From Trichobilharzia regenti (Eukaryota > Platyhelminthes > Trematoda > Strigeidida > Schistosomatidae), in contig OX235267.1 in NCBI GenBank assembly GCA_944472135.2, positions 33,201,312 through 33,265,311 on the forward strand: DNA of 64,000 bases, written 5' to 3'. This document shows, one piece after another, positions 38,053-49,832 of this stretch. The translations under genes were made by a program, and so were the position numbers. Numbering within the stretch: the first letter of the stretch is position 1; the number at the start of each line of letters is the position of its first letter. The notes below the pieces were generated by a model. It worked only from the letters and a program-made list of their open reading frames with translations, had not been told where the DNA came from and searched no databases.

Positions 38053-40300
38053 TTAATAAGTAATTTGTTAGAATGTTGTGATGTGCTTAAATTGAAAGAG
38101 CACCAAGTTCAATAGATAAGACAACAGCAGAATAGGTTAAAGCACAATGTGCATTAACTCCCAAGAATCAAAAGAAGGCAAAATCAAACTTAACGAAATC
38201 GGAAAGAGAAGCTCTAATTACTCTAGAACAGGATAAAAACATTGTCATCGCAAAAGCTAACAAAGGAAACGCCACCGTAGTTATAGATAATTCTAACTAT
38301 GTCAAAATAGTTACTGAACATATTCAAACGGGTCCATATGAGGAAATCAAGAAGCTTGTAGATACAATAATGAATAAGGTTAAGGAATCTACAGCGGAAT
38401 TAATACGCAGAATGAAGCCATCACTGAGTGAGTCGAAATGGTTTAATTTAATGCCTAAAACTAATAATGCTAGTGGAATGCATGGCACTATTAGAATACA
38501 TAAGCCAGGTTACCCCATACGACCAATAGTAGATTTCAGAAATGCCCCTACATATGGATTATCAAAACACTTAGCTCTAATATTATGCCCAATTAGAAAT
38601 CGTTCAAACTCTAGATTAACTAATTCATATGAGATGAAAAATAAAATAAATGACATTCAACTAGCGAATGATGAAACAATGGTTAGTTTTGATATAACTA
38701 GTCTTCATACTAATATACCAGTTAATATGGCCTTAGAAGCAGTTAAATAAGAATTAACTGCGGATCCGGAACTCAGTCATAGGACAAAGCTTTCCATTGA
38801 AGAAATTATTTTAGAGATTCAGTTATGCCTCACATCTACTATCTTTAAATTCCAAGGCAAAATATATAGACAAACAGAAGGTGTAGCAATGGCATGGATC
38901 ACCAATATCCTCTATCCTAGCGGATATATTTATGGACATCTGGGATAATATAGCTCTGAACGCATTTAATCCTACTCTAAAAATAGGGTGGAGATATGTG
39001 GATAACACTTTCACAGTGTTAAAAACAGAACATACCATCTCTAGCTTCTTGACACACATATAAGCTCATCAGTAGAAGGAATAAAATTCACATTTAAATC
39101 GGAAAATGAACAAGGAGAATTAGCTGTGATGTTAGATTGTAAAATAAAACGAATAGAAGTAGGTAAACTGCACTGCACACTAGTGTTTATAATAAGTCAA
39201 TGCATTTCGCTAATAGATATTCAGACTTTAATTCGTCCCATCCGTTAACTATTAAGTCAGGCTTGGTTAAGTATCCGCCAAACCGAGCAGTATCGCTAAG
39301 TAGTACAAGAAAAACCTAAATGATGAAATAAAACAGATAGAAGGGGCGTTGGTATCAAATAACTATCCTATCTAATTCATTAGGAAGATCAGTAAATGCC
39401 AAAATAAAAATAAAAAGTAACTGTGAAACTAGTAATGATAACATAAATAAGAGAGAATATAAGTCATTTACTGTTATACCATATGAGGAGGGGACATCTG
39501 AGACCAGCCCCTACGTAGGATTCTCAATAAAGCAGGAATTGGGGTGGCATTCAAAACTACAAACTGATTCAGGTAGAACAAGCTCTATAGTCTAAAAGAG
39601 CCGGTGAACCCGGTGAAGCAAAATAATATAATTTACAAAATACCCTGGAATGACTGTGAGGTCAACTACATAGGTCAAACTAGTAGGTCAGGGATAGTCA
39701 GATTATCAGAACATAAGAATTTAGCTAAGGTAAGAATGGTTGACCCTGAAAAGATAAGTAATTTAGAAACAAGCTCAGCTATTGCACTTCATGCAATAAA
39801 AAACAACCACACAATAGAGTGGGAGAGGGTTAAAATTCTAAAAAGTAATATAAGTAGGTGGAGAGAGAGAGAGAGGTTGATTACGGAATCCTTATTCATC
39901 CAGTCTACACCCAGTACATGCAACAGAAATGATTCAATGCAAATACCAGAAATATGGAAGATATTATTGCTGGAGGCCAAATCAGAGGAGGAAAATTAAT
40001 AATCTCAAAATTCAATTAATTATTATGACTAAAAAACACTCGTCTTATTTCCCATCTGATCGTAATTGATCAATAACACTCATATTATTATTATTATTAT
40101 CACTAATTCTGAATGAACATTATCCTATATTGATTTTTATTCAAATATCTGACCGTTTCCACTCATGTATATAAATAAAGTAAAAAGGTTGTATGAGTAA
40201 CTTGATATGATTATGATAGGCGATAGTTTGTGCTCGAAACGTGATCGCATCAGTAAATACTACTGTACAACAACACTGTGAGACTTTATCAAAATAAAAT
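38053..40300 (+). pseudogene. Penelope-like element, second lineage, RT plus GIY-YIG (unit 1)
   Basis: Motifs in order: ALITLEQDKNIVIAKANKGN with a TVVIDNSNY-like N-terminal RT region, GTIRIHKPGYPIRPIVDFRN (fingers), MVSFDITSLHTNIPVNMALE (motif A), worn GVAMAWI (motif B), RYVDNTF (motif C with Asn for the second Asp), then the 39,604-39,999 frame with IIYKIPWNDCEVNYIGQTS (nuclease core) and IVRLSEHKNLAKVRM. The RYVDN change, frameshifts and internal stops mean it is dead. The nuclease section remains open for 131 codons. Its 3' end holds the terminal repeat. Confidence 0.8.
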
Positions 40301-40454
40301 TTTACCCATTATGGAATATTACTCTACTACACAGCATAAGTTTTTTTTCTCTTATCAATGGGCAATTAATCCTTTTCATTTTCATCAGACAATGAAGGTT
40401 AAGTTAATGTGTTGTTAAGAATAAATTAATTAACAAATATATATTTTTTCAATA

Positions 40455-40632
40455 CAGCTTGATTCCACACAGTACTTTTCAGTAGAAGTATGCAAATTTT
40501 CAGCATGTGATATCGGTAGCCCAAATTTTGCAGGCCGACCATTGATATCAGGTGTGCGTTGTCAGGGAGTCGAACCCCGGACCATGTGCATAGTTGGCGA
40601 GAGTTCTAACCACTGTGCCACTGACGCACTGT
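40455..40632 (-). mobile_element. SINE-B2 copy (unit 1)
   Basis: Minus strand head gcgtcagtggcacagtggtt, B box ggggttcgactccc, body ggcctgcaaaatttgggcta, ending gtggaatcaagctgtattg and an A-rich tail. Same subfamily as 10,722-10,915. Confidence 0.75.
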
Positions 40633-40659
40633 TTCAGTAGACGAATATTGTGTTGTCGT

Positions 40660-40805
40660 TGGTGGTGGTTTTACAGTGTGGGATTACTAGCCTCTTACGT
40701 CAATATTTGTCCCTTCTCTTGGCTTACTAGCGGTTATATGAAATTTTCAGTGATGCATCCATTGGCTGGAAACAGAACCAGGTTCATGTGCATGCTTTGG
40801 CGGGC
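40660..40805 (-). mobile_element. Degraded SINE-B copy (unit 1)
   Basis: Aligns with the SINE-B body and head in reverse (gggattactagcctcttac, cttggcttactagcgg, then a head damaged to cagaaccaggttcatgtgc) next to the B2 copy. It makes two open frames in this area look coding. Confidence 0.5.
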
Positions 40806-41115
40806 ATTAATACTAACGCCGTTTTCAAAAGAATCAAATTTGAAGGTAGTGAGTTGGCTTGCGTTATTTGTTTCACGTCGAGTGAATTCTTCTCACGGAT
40901 TATTGGTGAAAGTGACGATGTTCTTCATGACTATAGGGAACTTACTTTCCGCTTAATTCCAGGTTATACAATACTGAGCGCTGGGAAAATTGGTAGATCA
41001 TACTGTTCGACTGACCTCATCAACAGTGTTTCATTCCACTTTGAGACTGATTATACACGAATAAGCTCCTGTAATATCTTATATCTCACAAACACACACA
41101 CACACACTCACACAT

Positions 41116-41572
41116 AAATAAAACACGGGAATTCAGTGAATCGATGCAAACACTTTTTGGTAGGTAGCCTGATTTCTTATTAGTTGTTTTGCAACGAATC
41201 AGGTGGCATATCTCTGAATTAGGCTTGTATATCCGTGTTCATATGTCGCCAACCACCAGTACAACAACAACAACAACAACTGGCATACGTACAAGGGATA
41301 GCTTCATATTTCATGGCTTACATTCACTATAGATTAACCAGATAGACGACATCATTAGGGCTAAATCACAGCTGTTCATTACCGACCTACACACACGCCT
41401 AAGATTGTTCAAGTCTAGTTGTTTGGACAACGGATAACACCTGCCTTCCTCGAATTCTATTTTTTAAAAGAAATACATACGTCTTAATGGCAGTAGAAAT
41501 ATCTAGTAGTAACATTTCTGTCACAATGGATTATTTGTAAAATTTTTGCTTACTATCAGTCATCTATTGATC
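41116..41572. other. No recognisable gene
   Basis: Starts just after a CA microsatellite (41,092-41,115). A short exon-like frame ends at about 40,960 upstream (TFRLIPG before a gt) but is unsupported. Nothing assigned. Confidence 0.3.
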
Positions 41573-42800
41573 AAAATGCCACACTACGGATCATCATTGA
41601 ACAAAGCTTGGAATGGCAGTCACCTCTCTATCTCACTCAACTTCATCGACTTCGAAAAGGCCTTAGACAGCGTCGACCGAGAGGTGATTTGGAAACTACT
41701 TCGCTAATACAGGATGCCACTGACAGTTATACATCTCATCCAACAGTTATGCGACAATGCTGCATGCCAAGTAATCCAAAACGGGAAACTTACGGAAGCC
41801 TTCGAAGTGAGGACGGGAGTGAGGCAAGGCTGTCTACTATTGCCAATGATCTTCCTGATCGCGCTAGATTGAATAATGCGACAGACAGTGGACCTGGCGC
41901 CGAGGGACAGGCATAAAATCGACCCGCACAAAATACTTGAAGGTTCTGGACTTCGCCGACGATATATGTCTGATTTCCCACAAACTGGAAGATATGCGAA
42001 TGAAAAGCAACAAGTTGACAGAAGAAGCATCAAAGATAGGACATCACTTCAGGTGAACATAGGTAAAACAGAGGTGATGAAGATTCCCGGCCAACAGCAA
42101 TAGCAGAAACAACAACAGAAAACAATCAGCCTGAATAAATGGGAGGAACCTGAAAGAAACAACCTCCTTTACCTACACCCCTACCTGGGAAGCATTGTTT
42201 CAACTACAGGCCGACGGAACTGACGAGGATATCAAAGCAACGAGGATCGGAATAGCATGACAAGCTTTCATTACTCTCAAGTCTGTGTGGAAGTCAACAG
42301 CCCCACTCAGCATCAAAAATAACATCCGGATTTTCAACTTCATTGTAAAGTCAGTCAGTGCTACTCACTGTACGGATCAGAGACTTGGCGAGTCATAAAG
42401 AGCAACTCAAGCAATCTAAAGACCTTCATTAACAGCTGTCTTCGCTCAATACTCAAGACCAGATGGCCGACCAGAAGAGATCAGCAACGGTGAGGGATCT
42501 CTGGGAGCGAACCAACCAGGAACCGATTGTGAAACAAATAAGCAGGAAGAAATGGAGATGGACTGACCATAAACTGAGGAAACCATCAGGTGACATCACT
42601 AGACAGGTCATTGCTCGAGTGGAACCCGAAAGGGAAGCGGCCAGTTCCTCGTCAGTGCAAGGGTGACTTGGAGGAGGTCATGCGAAGAGGAGATGAAAGC
42701 AGGTGGGCAGACTTGGAGCGGGTAGAAAAAGTTGGCAGAAAACCGAAGGCAATGGAGATGCGCGACTGAAGCCCTATGTTCCTCTACGAATTAAAGGATA
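41573..42800 (+). pseudogene. RTE (SR2-like) RT, broken
   Basis: Frames in turn show TLRIIIEQSLEW, NFIDFEKALDSVDREVIWKL (RT motif A with the Asp-rich FIDFEKA block), RTGVRQGCLLLPMIFLIALD (motif B) and DFADDICLI (catalytic FADD box), then VNIGKTEVMKI, TNQEPIVKQISRKKWRWTDH and the 3' end VTWRRSCEEEM-like. At about 41,904 unit 1 lacks a base present in unit 2, breaking the frame before the FADD box. APE and linker are not contiguous with it. Confidence 0.75.
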
Positions 42801-43084
42801 AAGGATATAATAATAATAATCAGCCACTACTTGTTTGTAATTAGAATAACTCGTTATCATGCTGTAAATTTTGAATAAAGGTTTGTAGGATTCAAAGTAA
42901 TCAGTTGAAATTTTGATGTTCTAGTGTTTCATGGTCGAAAGCAACTCGTTAGTTATGCGTGTCAGTAGTCTTTAAAAAAAAGATTCTATCTATTCTGATG
43001 GTCAAACATGTGTCATTTTCTTATTATTTCTGTTCTGTGTAACCATTGCAGACGTACATCAGTTTCTATAATAACAATTATTAT

Positions 43085-43440
43085 TATTATTGGATTTCAT
43101 CATGAGCTGACATTAGTTAGAAAACCATTGGAAAACCACAACTGGCGTACTGGACAGTTGTTTCGCCCACCTAGTTTGGGACTCTTCATCAGTACGCATC
43201 CATCGGGATTCGAACCCAGGACCTACTGGTTATAAGGCGAGCTCGTATACCATTAATCCACTGGGTTCGAACCCCTGTGGTGGGTGCGTAATGATGAAGA
43301 GTCCCAAACTAGGTGGGCGAAACAGCTGTCCAGTACTTCCTGGCAGGTTTTCCAATGGTTCTCTAACTAATGTCAGCTGATGTTGAAATCCTGAAACCAA
43401 CCAATCAATCGAATCCCTACAAACCAACACTTGAATTTCA
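43085..43440. mobile_element. Two SINE-A copies head to head
   Basis: A minus-strand copy (43,085-43,262) with B box and ribozyme-like block meets a plus-strand copy (about 43,262-43,440) that begins at its B box (ttcgaacccctgtgg). The centre of the palindrome lies in the tRNA-like head. The minus copy keeps GTACTG/CAGTAC pairing; the plus copy has GTAATG instead. Confidence 0.7.
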
Positions 43441-43559
43441 ATTATTATTTGAATAATTTTCTTGTTCTTCTGGTGTGACCTGGTAGTTCATTCTTCAACA
43501 GACTTTTGACGAGCGTTTAATAAGGCGAAATTTCCAAATGACGCAAGAAGGGAAAATGA

Positions 43560-44235
43560 GAAGTATCTACAAGTAACAACAACGACAACAAAAACAATAA
43601 CAAACAACGGCGATCACTATCAAAGGAATACATTTGAAAGAGGTCACTTCCCTCACCTATGTAGGAAGTATTGTTTCGACCAGAGATGGGTGGCACGAAT
43701 GAAGTTTTCAAAGCCAGCCAGAAAGCCAGAATCGGAAAGGCAAGATACAACTTCATCACCATGAAATCAACACCAACGTTGAGTTAATTCTTTCTTCTAT
43801 ATGAGTGGGAAATGGGCATTGAGCATCATCAAGAAGACTACCAATAGTCTGTTGCAGACATCTGTCACCTTCGCTTCATGTTGAAGGTCAAATGGCCAAC
43901 AAGGATTGTCGATAAAAAACTCCGTTAACTAACCGATCAAGAAGCTATCATTCAAAGAATATGTAGGAGAAAGTGGAGATGGACTGGACACACACTGAGG
44001 AGACCGTTGAATGACATCGCGCGCAATGCAAGTCACTGCTCGAGTGGGACGTGGATGGGAAACGATAAGTGGGTGGTGGGCGCGATGGTGACATGGAGGA
44101 GATCGAATGGGAAGGAGGAGGAGGAGGAGATAATGGGCAATCGTGGAACCCACTGATGAGTACAACGTCAAATAGAACAAAGTGCAGAATTGTTGCTGAA
44201 GCCTTATGTTCCACTTGGATTCCAAGGAAATAGTC
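43560..44235 (+). pseudogene. RTE (SR2-like) C-terminal fragment
   Basis: Broken frames with FERGHFPHLC-like text, then RRKWRWTGHTLRRPLNDI (the RRxWRWxGHTLR block near the RTE C-terminus) and a 3' end with PYVPLG-like text before an AATAAT tail near 44,240. Confidence 0.65.
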
Positions 44236-44394
44236 ATAATAATATTCTTTTATGTGTACCACAGTACACTTTCTGATAGAAATCTAATTTGTCGTTACTA
44301 GTTAACTACTGAATAGTAAAAGTGAACAAAATTAAAATTGTAGAACCTGATGGAAATCAACTTTATTGATCGGCAACTGTTCACAGATTATTCC

Positions 44395-44636
44395 TTTTTT
44401 TCCTTCACATTCCCGGTGTAACACAGGGCTTCAAGCTAGAGGCTTGAAGTTTCTGTAGCAGTGTTTATTTTTACGGGGAGGATGGGGTTGCTAGCCTCAT
44501 GCCCAACCTTTCCTCTTAATCAGCATTATTTCTGGCTTAGCGAGGTAAAGGAGTGCGCCAGTGGCGGGGGATCGAACCCCGGACCGTTTGCATGGTCGGC
44601 GAGCGTCCTAACCGCTATGCCATCGACGCACCCGAC
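44395..44636 (-). mobile_element. SINE-B copy
   Basis: Minus strand head with GCGTCG acceptor half, B box rc of gggatcgaaccccgg, and body ending gcttcaagcctctagcttga, then gccctgtgttacaccggg and an A-rich tail (T-run near 44,390). Confidence 0.8.
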
Positions 44637-44954
44637 TATCCTTACTTGGAATAAATTATTCATATTACTCGAATCACTGTGAGCGCATTGAAGGCATCCA
44701 GTGTGTAAGTGCCTGAAGGACAATGTTAGGCTCTCATTGAAGCAAAACATTTACGTCGAGGAATAGATTTTGAACTGCCAGCATTCTATATTATATATTG
44801 AAAAGCATTTTGTCTATGCAAAATACAACCGAATTAAAAGTCATTATTAGGATTCAATCTTAATCAAGTCAAATTCTTTCAAAAACAGATACGATGAAAA
44901 ACTGGAGAGAAATGTTTCACAAAGACTTTATGCAAGTGATAAACACTTCCTCAG

Positions 44955-45264
44955 AATTTGAAAGATTTTCTTATTGACTATGTTCCTGAATTAATGAAAA
45001 CTAGAGAATACAGGAAAAAGTATATTATTGATGAAAGTGTAACAACAGAAGACAAGGGCCAGGCAACAGATCAGATCATCTATATGTTAACTGTATCCGC
45101 CTACGCAAAGTCTTTGTTCTCATTTTTCTCACGACCAATATTGGGGACATAAACATTGACGTAAATTACTGTTCACCAACTTTGGCTAACAGCCAGCTCT
45201 CACCATAAAAGGGCATGCGTGGTATCCAAACAACCGAAATTAATTTTTCATTTGACTGCAACCG
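44955..45264 (+). pseudogene. Candidate exon A of an unknown gene, broken by an LTR
   Basis: A good acceptor (cttcctcag) opens a frame NLKDFLIDYVPELMKTREYR. It is interrupted after 83 bases by a minus-strand LTR with target duplication, and resumes at 45,212 in the same frame with CVVSKQPKLIFHLTAT to a donor (accG|gtatgc, phase 1). Without the LTR the exon is 136 bases. With it, translation runs into an early stop inside the LTR. No family recognised. The charged, codon-like composition and matching splice phases with exons at 45,361 and 45,976 are the evidence. Confidence 0.4.
45038..45207 (-). mobile_element. Internally deleted solo LTR
   Basis: Left end TGTAACAACAGAAGACAAGG and right end CTCTCACCATA match the gypsy-like LTR in reverse, but at 170 bp it lacks about 140 bp of the middle compared with 4,829-5,141. 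Perfect 4-bp duplication AAAG (45,034-45,037 and 45,208-45,211). Confidence 0.85.
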
Positions 45265-45360
45265 GTATGCATTTTTTAACTTTTTCTCCATATATATGCT
45301 TTGATAAACACACACATACAAAAAGAAGTTTTATCTCTTGGTCTAATATTTCGGTGACAG

Positions 45361-45485
45361 ACATAAACACCTTCTACAAAAATTGGATAATTATTATTTC
45401 TTCATATGCATTGAAAACTGCTATGTTTCGCAGTACATTGAGTTTAAATTTGGGACGCCAATTTGCACACAGACCAGCTGTCCAG
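45361..45485 (+). pseudogene. Candidate exon B of the same unknown gene
   Basis: Acceptor ttcggtgacag, entry in phase 1, 41 further open codons (INTFYKNWIIIISSYALK, then FRSTLSLNLGRQFAHRPAV), and a strong donor CAG|gtgact in phase 0. Phases fit exon A before and exon C after. An overlapping frame with several cysteines is also open but does not fit the phase of exon A. Confidence 0.35.
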
Positions 45486-45704
45486 GTGACTATTGCTTAA
45501 CTATGGTGAGAATATTATACAACAGGTACCGGTTTTACTCAACCCTCACTACCCTACCGAGTACACAAACAGAAACGTGAATGAAATTTTTTTGTGTTTC
45601 AGTATCAGGCGCAGTCTATTTTTTTCATAATAATGTATGATTTAAAAAATCACCAAGGATGTATTACTTAGTCTACTATCATGATCAGTAAAATAGTAGG
45701 CGTA

Positions 45705-45960
45705 GAAGTTGTGACCAGTAGGGTGCAGCAGGTCGGGTGTGAGGACAAATACTCACCGAAGACATTGGCTAGGGGTCGCGCTATGTCGTGAACTGGCAGT
45801 AGTTAGAATTCATGGATCGGGTGCCAGTAGCTTAATGGTATACGAGGCCGCCAGCCTTGCGTACTGCTCAAGATTCCCAAACTAGGTGGGCGAAACAACT
45901 GTCCAGTACTCAAGTTGGGGTTTTCCAATGGTTTTCTAACTAATATCAGCTCATGATGAA
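45705..45960 (+). mobile_element. SINE-A composite copy in a probable intron
   Basis: Upstream module (gaagttgtgaccagtagggt, gaagacattggctagggg), head (ccagtagcttaatggtatac) with the B box deleted, then gattcccaaactaggtggg, cgaaacaactgtccagta and the tail to agctcatgatgaaat. It ends 15 bases before the acceptor of exon C. Confidence 0.7.
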
Positions 45961-45975
45961 ATCTGTTTTATCTAG

Positions 45976-46155
45976 GTCGATTCTGTTTGTTTTCGGCATA
46001 ACTACTCTTCAACTGAATGTCTTTCATGCAAATATGTATACGCAAACTATAAGAAATACATTCGGAGATGTGTGGCTGATGATAAAAAAGACTACAATGA
46101 GTCTGTCATGCAAAACGACAGGAGCAAGTATTTATACAGTTCAATTTCAGATAGA
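45976..46155 (+). pseudogene. Candidate exon C, cysteine-containing, of the same unknown gene
   Basis: After acceptor tttatctag a phase-0 frame runs 59 codons to TAG: VDSVCFRHNYSSTECLSCKY, then NYKKYIRRCVADDKKDYNES and more. Four cysteines (C-x9-C-x2-C-x13-C) and many charged residues look coding. No family recognised. Confidence 0.35.
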
Positions 46156-47155
46156 TACAGGTAATGGGTTTGAAAGATTATAAATTAATATTGTAACGGA
46201 ATACGGACCTGCTGTATCATTATCATACTTAGATTATCACTCCACCAGCTCAATAGTGAGACAGACAGTTTGATGGATATCTCCAGCAGAGCTACAGTAA
46301 AAGCAGGAGAACAACAGTGGAACTTTTAATGGGGTGAATTTTGCACACACACACACCACTACCTTACAACGTTACCGTCACCACCAATTCACCAGAATAC
46401 TTCTGTAAGGTATTTCCTAGACAGGTTATATGGTCTTTGATCGTGATTATCTGACACAAAAGAACGAAACGCATGGAAGATCATAGCAAAAAATAAGTGT
46501 GGAGCAGTGATTTACGTGATAGAAGTGGGGCGTGAAACATGGATTAGTCACACAAATCATTTACAACGTTGTTATTATACCACGTCCTTACTTGAGACGT
46601 TTACACTACCTCCACTTGATGATACAAACTGAAACCAACCGAAACTGTAGAATAAGACAGAGTTTCAACACAGAAGGCAATCCCATCGCAGGCGTTCCTA
46701 GACAGTGCGGTTGCAAGTTTGCTCAAAGAAGAAAAGATACAAATTTCGTCTTACACGTTGTATTTATTTTATTTATATTCACCTAATATTTCCAAAATAC
46801 AACATTTATTCTTAGCAGTAGCAGTACGACAATGTTTGTATTTTCCCCTACTTATATCTTCTGCAACCTCGCCCACTTAACTAGCTTCCTAGTTTTCTAG
46901 CCGGTCACAACTCCTGTTATTTTAGAGGGGTTTAGGCATGGGGCTAGCGAACCTACACCACTTAACTACTAGAGAAACTTCAACGCATAAAAAAATTGCA
47001 TAAAATACAAAAAAATGCAAATAACAAAATTATTCGTCTTTGGAATCGGAAAGGCGAAATGACACAGCCGGCTGGATGGTAAAAACCAGTCTTCGGAAAG
47101 CCAGTCAGCAAGCCGATTTGTCTTCTCTCGCTCTCTCTCCCTCTCGATAGAAGCA
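46156..47155. other. No recognisable gene
   Basis: Open frames are short and without motif. A CA tract lies near 46,343. Confidence 0.3.
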
Positions 47156-47159
47156 AGAG

Positions 47160-48900
47160 TAAGAATGGTGACATGGGATGTACGTACAACGCACGAGACC
47201 GCCGACTGGGAAGGTTAGCCAGGTAGCCAAAGAAATGAGAAGATATAGATGGCATAGAAGCGCTCGTAATCTGCGAGAGCGAATGGAATGGATGTGGATT
47301 ATCGAAATCGTAAAGTGCAGAGTGAGTAGTCTACTCCAGTCGGGTCACCGGGACGACAACCACGAGCACACTGAGGCAATGAGTAGCTATAATGATCTAA
47401 CCAGTGGCAGCCAGACCCCTGATGTACTGGGAACCAGCTTCATCCTGCAGGATGATTACGGCAAGAGTCAACTCGAAACGGAGGAAGGAAGGAAGGAGGG
47501 AAGGTTACAGTTATCCAGTGCTACACACAATCCTACAAACAACGCGTAACAATAGAAGAATGAAGGTTTTTACAGACAACTACGAAGAGTAATGGACAAC
47601 ATTCCGAATGGTGACATAAAAATCCTCATTGGCGATATGAGCGTAAGTCGAGCAGGAAGCAGATTGTGCAGGAAGAAAACTCATCATGTCTTGGGAGGCT
47701 GTCGCTCGGAGAAATGTATGAGAACGGAGAATTATTCTCAGACTTCCGCGCTTTCGGTGATCTGGTGATCGGAGGCAGCCAACGTGTACAAGCACAAGGG
47801 TGTACTCAAAGAAACATGGATTTCGCTTGACGGACATATCACAAACCAGATATGCGTGGTATCGATGCTGCTGAAGGAAGTGGAGATGCAGAGAGCCTGC
47901 TGGACACAAATTGTATGAGGGGGGCAGAGGTGAATCCACTCAGACCACCATCTAGTTCAAGTAAGCTCCAAGTTGAAGCTGAAATGCGTCAGACCAACTG
48001 GAGACAGACCACTGTAAATCAAGTTCAGCATTCAGAAACTGAAGGACAAATCTAAAAAGGATGCCTTCACTACACATCATATCAGACCAGATGAGATGAT
48101 ATCAGATGAGAGCACAGTCGGAGATACTACGTGGCATGACTGAGGCGACCTGCGTGAAGGAACGTTAGAACTGACTCTCCGATGGTGATGTTCAAGGAAA
48201 CGTGTACAACATTTGGGGGGTAACGAATAGACACGACAAGTAATGGCTGTGAACAGACACCTACCTGGGAGCTGATAAAAGAGAAAAGAAGAGAGCAGAC
48301 GATAGGAGAGCAGAGGAGAGCAGAGGAGAGGAGGTTGGTGTGGGAGAGGATTACTCATTGAAAAGATGGACAAGAAAAGGAGAAGCTGAGTTCACAACAA
48401 TGTACACTGCACTGAATAAAGCAGTGAAGAAGAGTGCTAGGAAGGACAAAAGACAATTCTACGACACACTGGCTGGTAACCGATGCACAACAGACTGGTC
48501 ACACATGAACCAGACCTCTGAACATGATATCAGATAGGCACCAGGTGTCTATGTGGAAAGACACCAACGCACATGATGGAACCCACAAAATAAGATGTCC
48601 GAGGGAAGCTGATTACCAAGGAGAAGACAAGTAACAATGGTCTGGTCACTTCGAAGGACTCTTGAATCACCCAACACCTGAAAGTCGTCTAGAAAGAAAT
48701 ATGACCAGCAGTGACAGCACGCACAGAATAGCCTGGTGGCCGGTGGACACGAATCCTTGAGAGGAAGCAGAAATTCTGAATTCGATCAAGCTCCTGGAGT
48801 CCGGCGAGAGAGGTAGCAGGTCCAGATGGAATTCCCCTACACGGAGGCTCTGAAAACGGACTGATGGACTGCAGCTTATGTGCCACCTTGTCAAGCTGCC
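47160..48900 (+). pseudogene. RTE (SR2-like) APE endonuclease and linker, broken
   Basis: Begins with an APE-like start (MVTWDVRTTHETADWEG, comparable to NVRTM-x-ETGR in RTE elements), then VIQCYTQ, EMYENGELFSDFRAFGDLVI (the NENGE...F...LVIGG block), GGSQRVQAQ and a linker KGEAEFTTMYTALNKAVKKS. Stops and shifts throughout. The segmental duplication (from 48,179) starts inside it. Confidence 0.7.
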
Positions 48901-49029
48901 AAATAAGGGCGGACTAGGTGTCTTCAGTAGATTATCACTTGCTTCTCTGCGAGTCTTCTTTGCTCCTACATACTAGCTGACTCATAATTCTATATCATGC
49001 TGAGTGACTTACCAACAATAATCACTGAA

Positions 49030-49265
49030 ATAGGCTATTTTTCCCTTTACATTCCAAGTGAAGCATAAAGCGCTTCAAGCTAGAGTTCTCAGGTTTCAAT
49101 AGCAGTGGTTTCATTTTCACGGAGTGTAGTTTCTAGCTCCATGGTCAACATTAACCCCTTTTTATATCGAATTTACTACTGACCTAGCAGGGTGTAAGAC
49201 TGCATAGGCCGGGGGTCGAATCAAGGACCACATGCAAGTGTTCTATCTCTGTACCACCGACACCA
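49030..49265 (-). mobile_element. SINE-B copy (unit 2)
   Basis: Duplicate of 26,410-26,640 with near-identical sequence. Confidence 0.65.
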
Positions 49266-49659
49266 AAAAGTAAAAAAAAAATAATTGCCATTATTACAAA
49301 ACAAACTTGTTTTCTGTTTCAAATAGCCATATTCAACAAACAAAACAAAAAACCAAAAAATTCCACACTAATCTCAAAAAATAAGGGTCTGTCAAACCGT
49401 GAACACAGTGTAAATCGAAACAAACACGTCAGTGTTGATAATTATAAGCTCAAAGGTTGTATTGTATATTTTGTGTTCCACTCGATAATTCAGAGGAGTG
49501 AAATAAATGGGCGATAAGAAATGGTTTACATTTTTTAACATGTCGAATAAGCTGTCTGTTGAACAATTAGAATGTATCAATAGAAAACTGTATATGTATA
49601 TATACATATATATAAACATTCAGTAAATTATTAGTGTGTATCATTGTTCTACAATAATC

Positions 49660-49723
49660 ATGTTATTGAAGGCCTTGCTAGTTTACATTCTATTCCTTTT
49701 TGGGAACTCTGTGAATACGGACG
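49660..49723 (+). CDS. Secreted knottin-like protein copy 2, exon 1 (signal peptide)
   Basis: Identical to exon 1 of copy 1 (same 21 codons, MLLKALLVYILFLFGNSV then NTD, and same GACG|gtaagt donor, phase 1). Partner is exon 2 at 54,801-55,000 across a 5,077-base intron with the shorter tetranucleotide array. The two tandem genes therefore share secretion signal and, by position, upstream sequence, while their mature parts differ strongly. Confidence 0.75.
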
Positions 49724-49785
49724 GTAAGTGTATATTGTTTATTCATATGTTAATGCATGTTTATTTATATTTCCATATGTATAAA

Positions 49786-49832
<47 letters not shown>

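Noticed and set aside
40788..41117. Host exon with FEGSELACVICFTSSEFF text
   Set aside because: It starts within a degraded SINE-B and ends in a CA microsatellite. The identical copy at 62.4 kb is explained by the duplication, so there is no independent support.
45383..45500. Cysteine-rich frame with CTQTSCPGDYC as part of the knottin family
   Set aside because: Cysteine spacing lacks the CC doublets of the family, and its phase does not match the preceding candidate exon, whereas the overlapping frame does.
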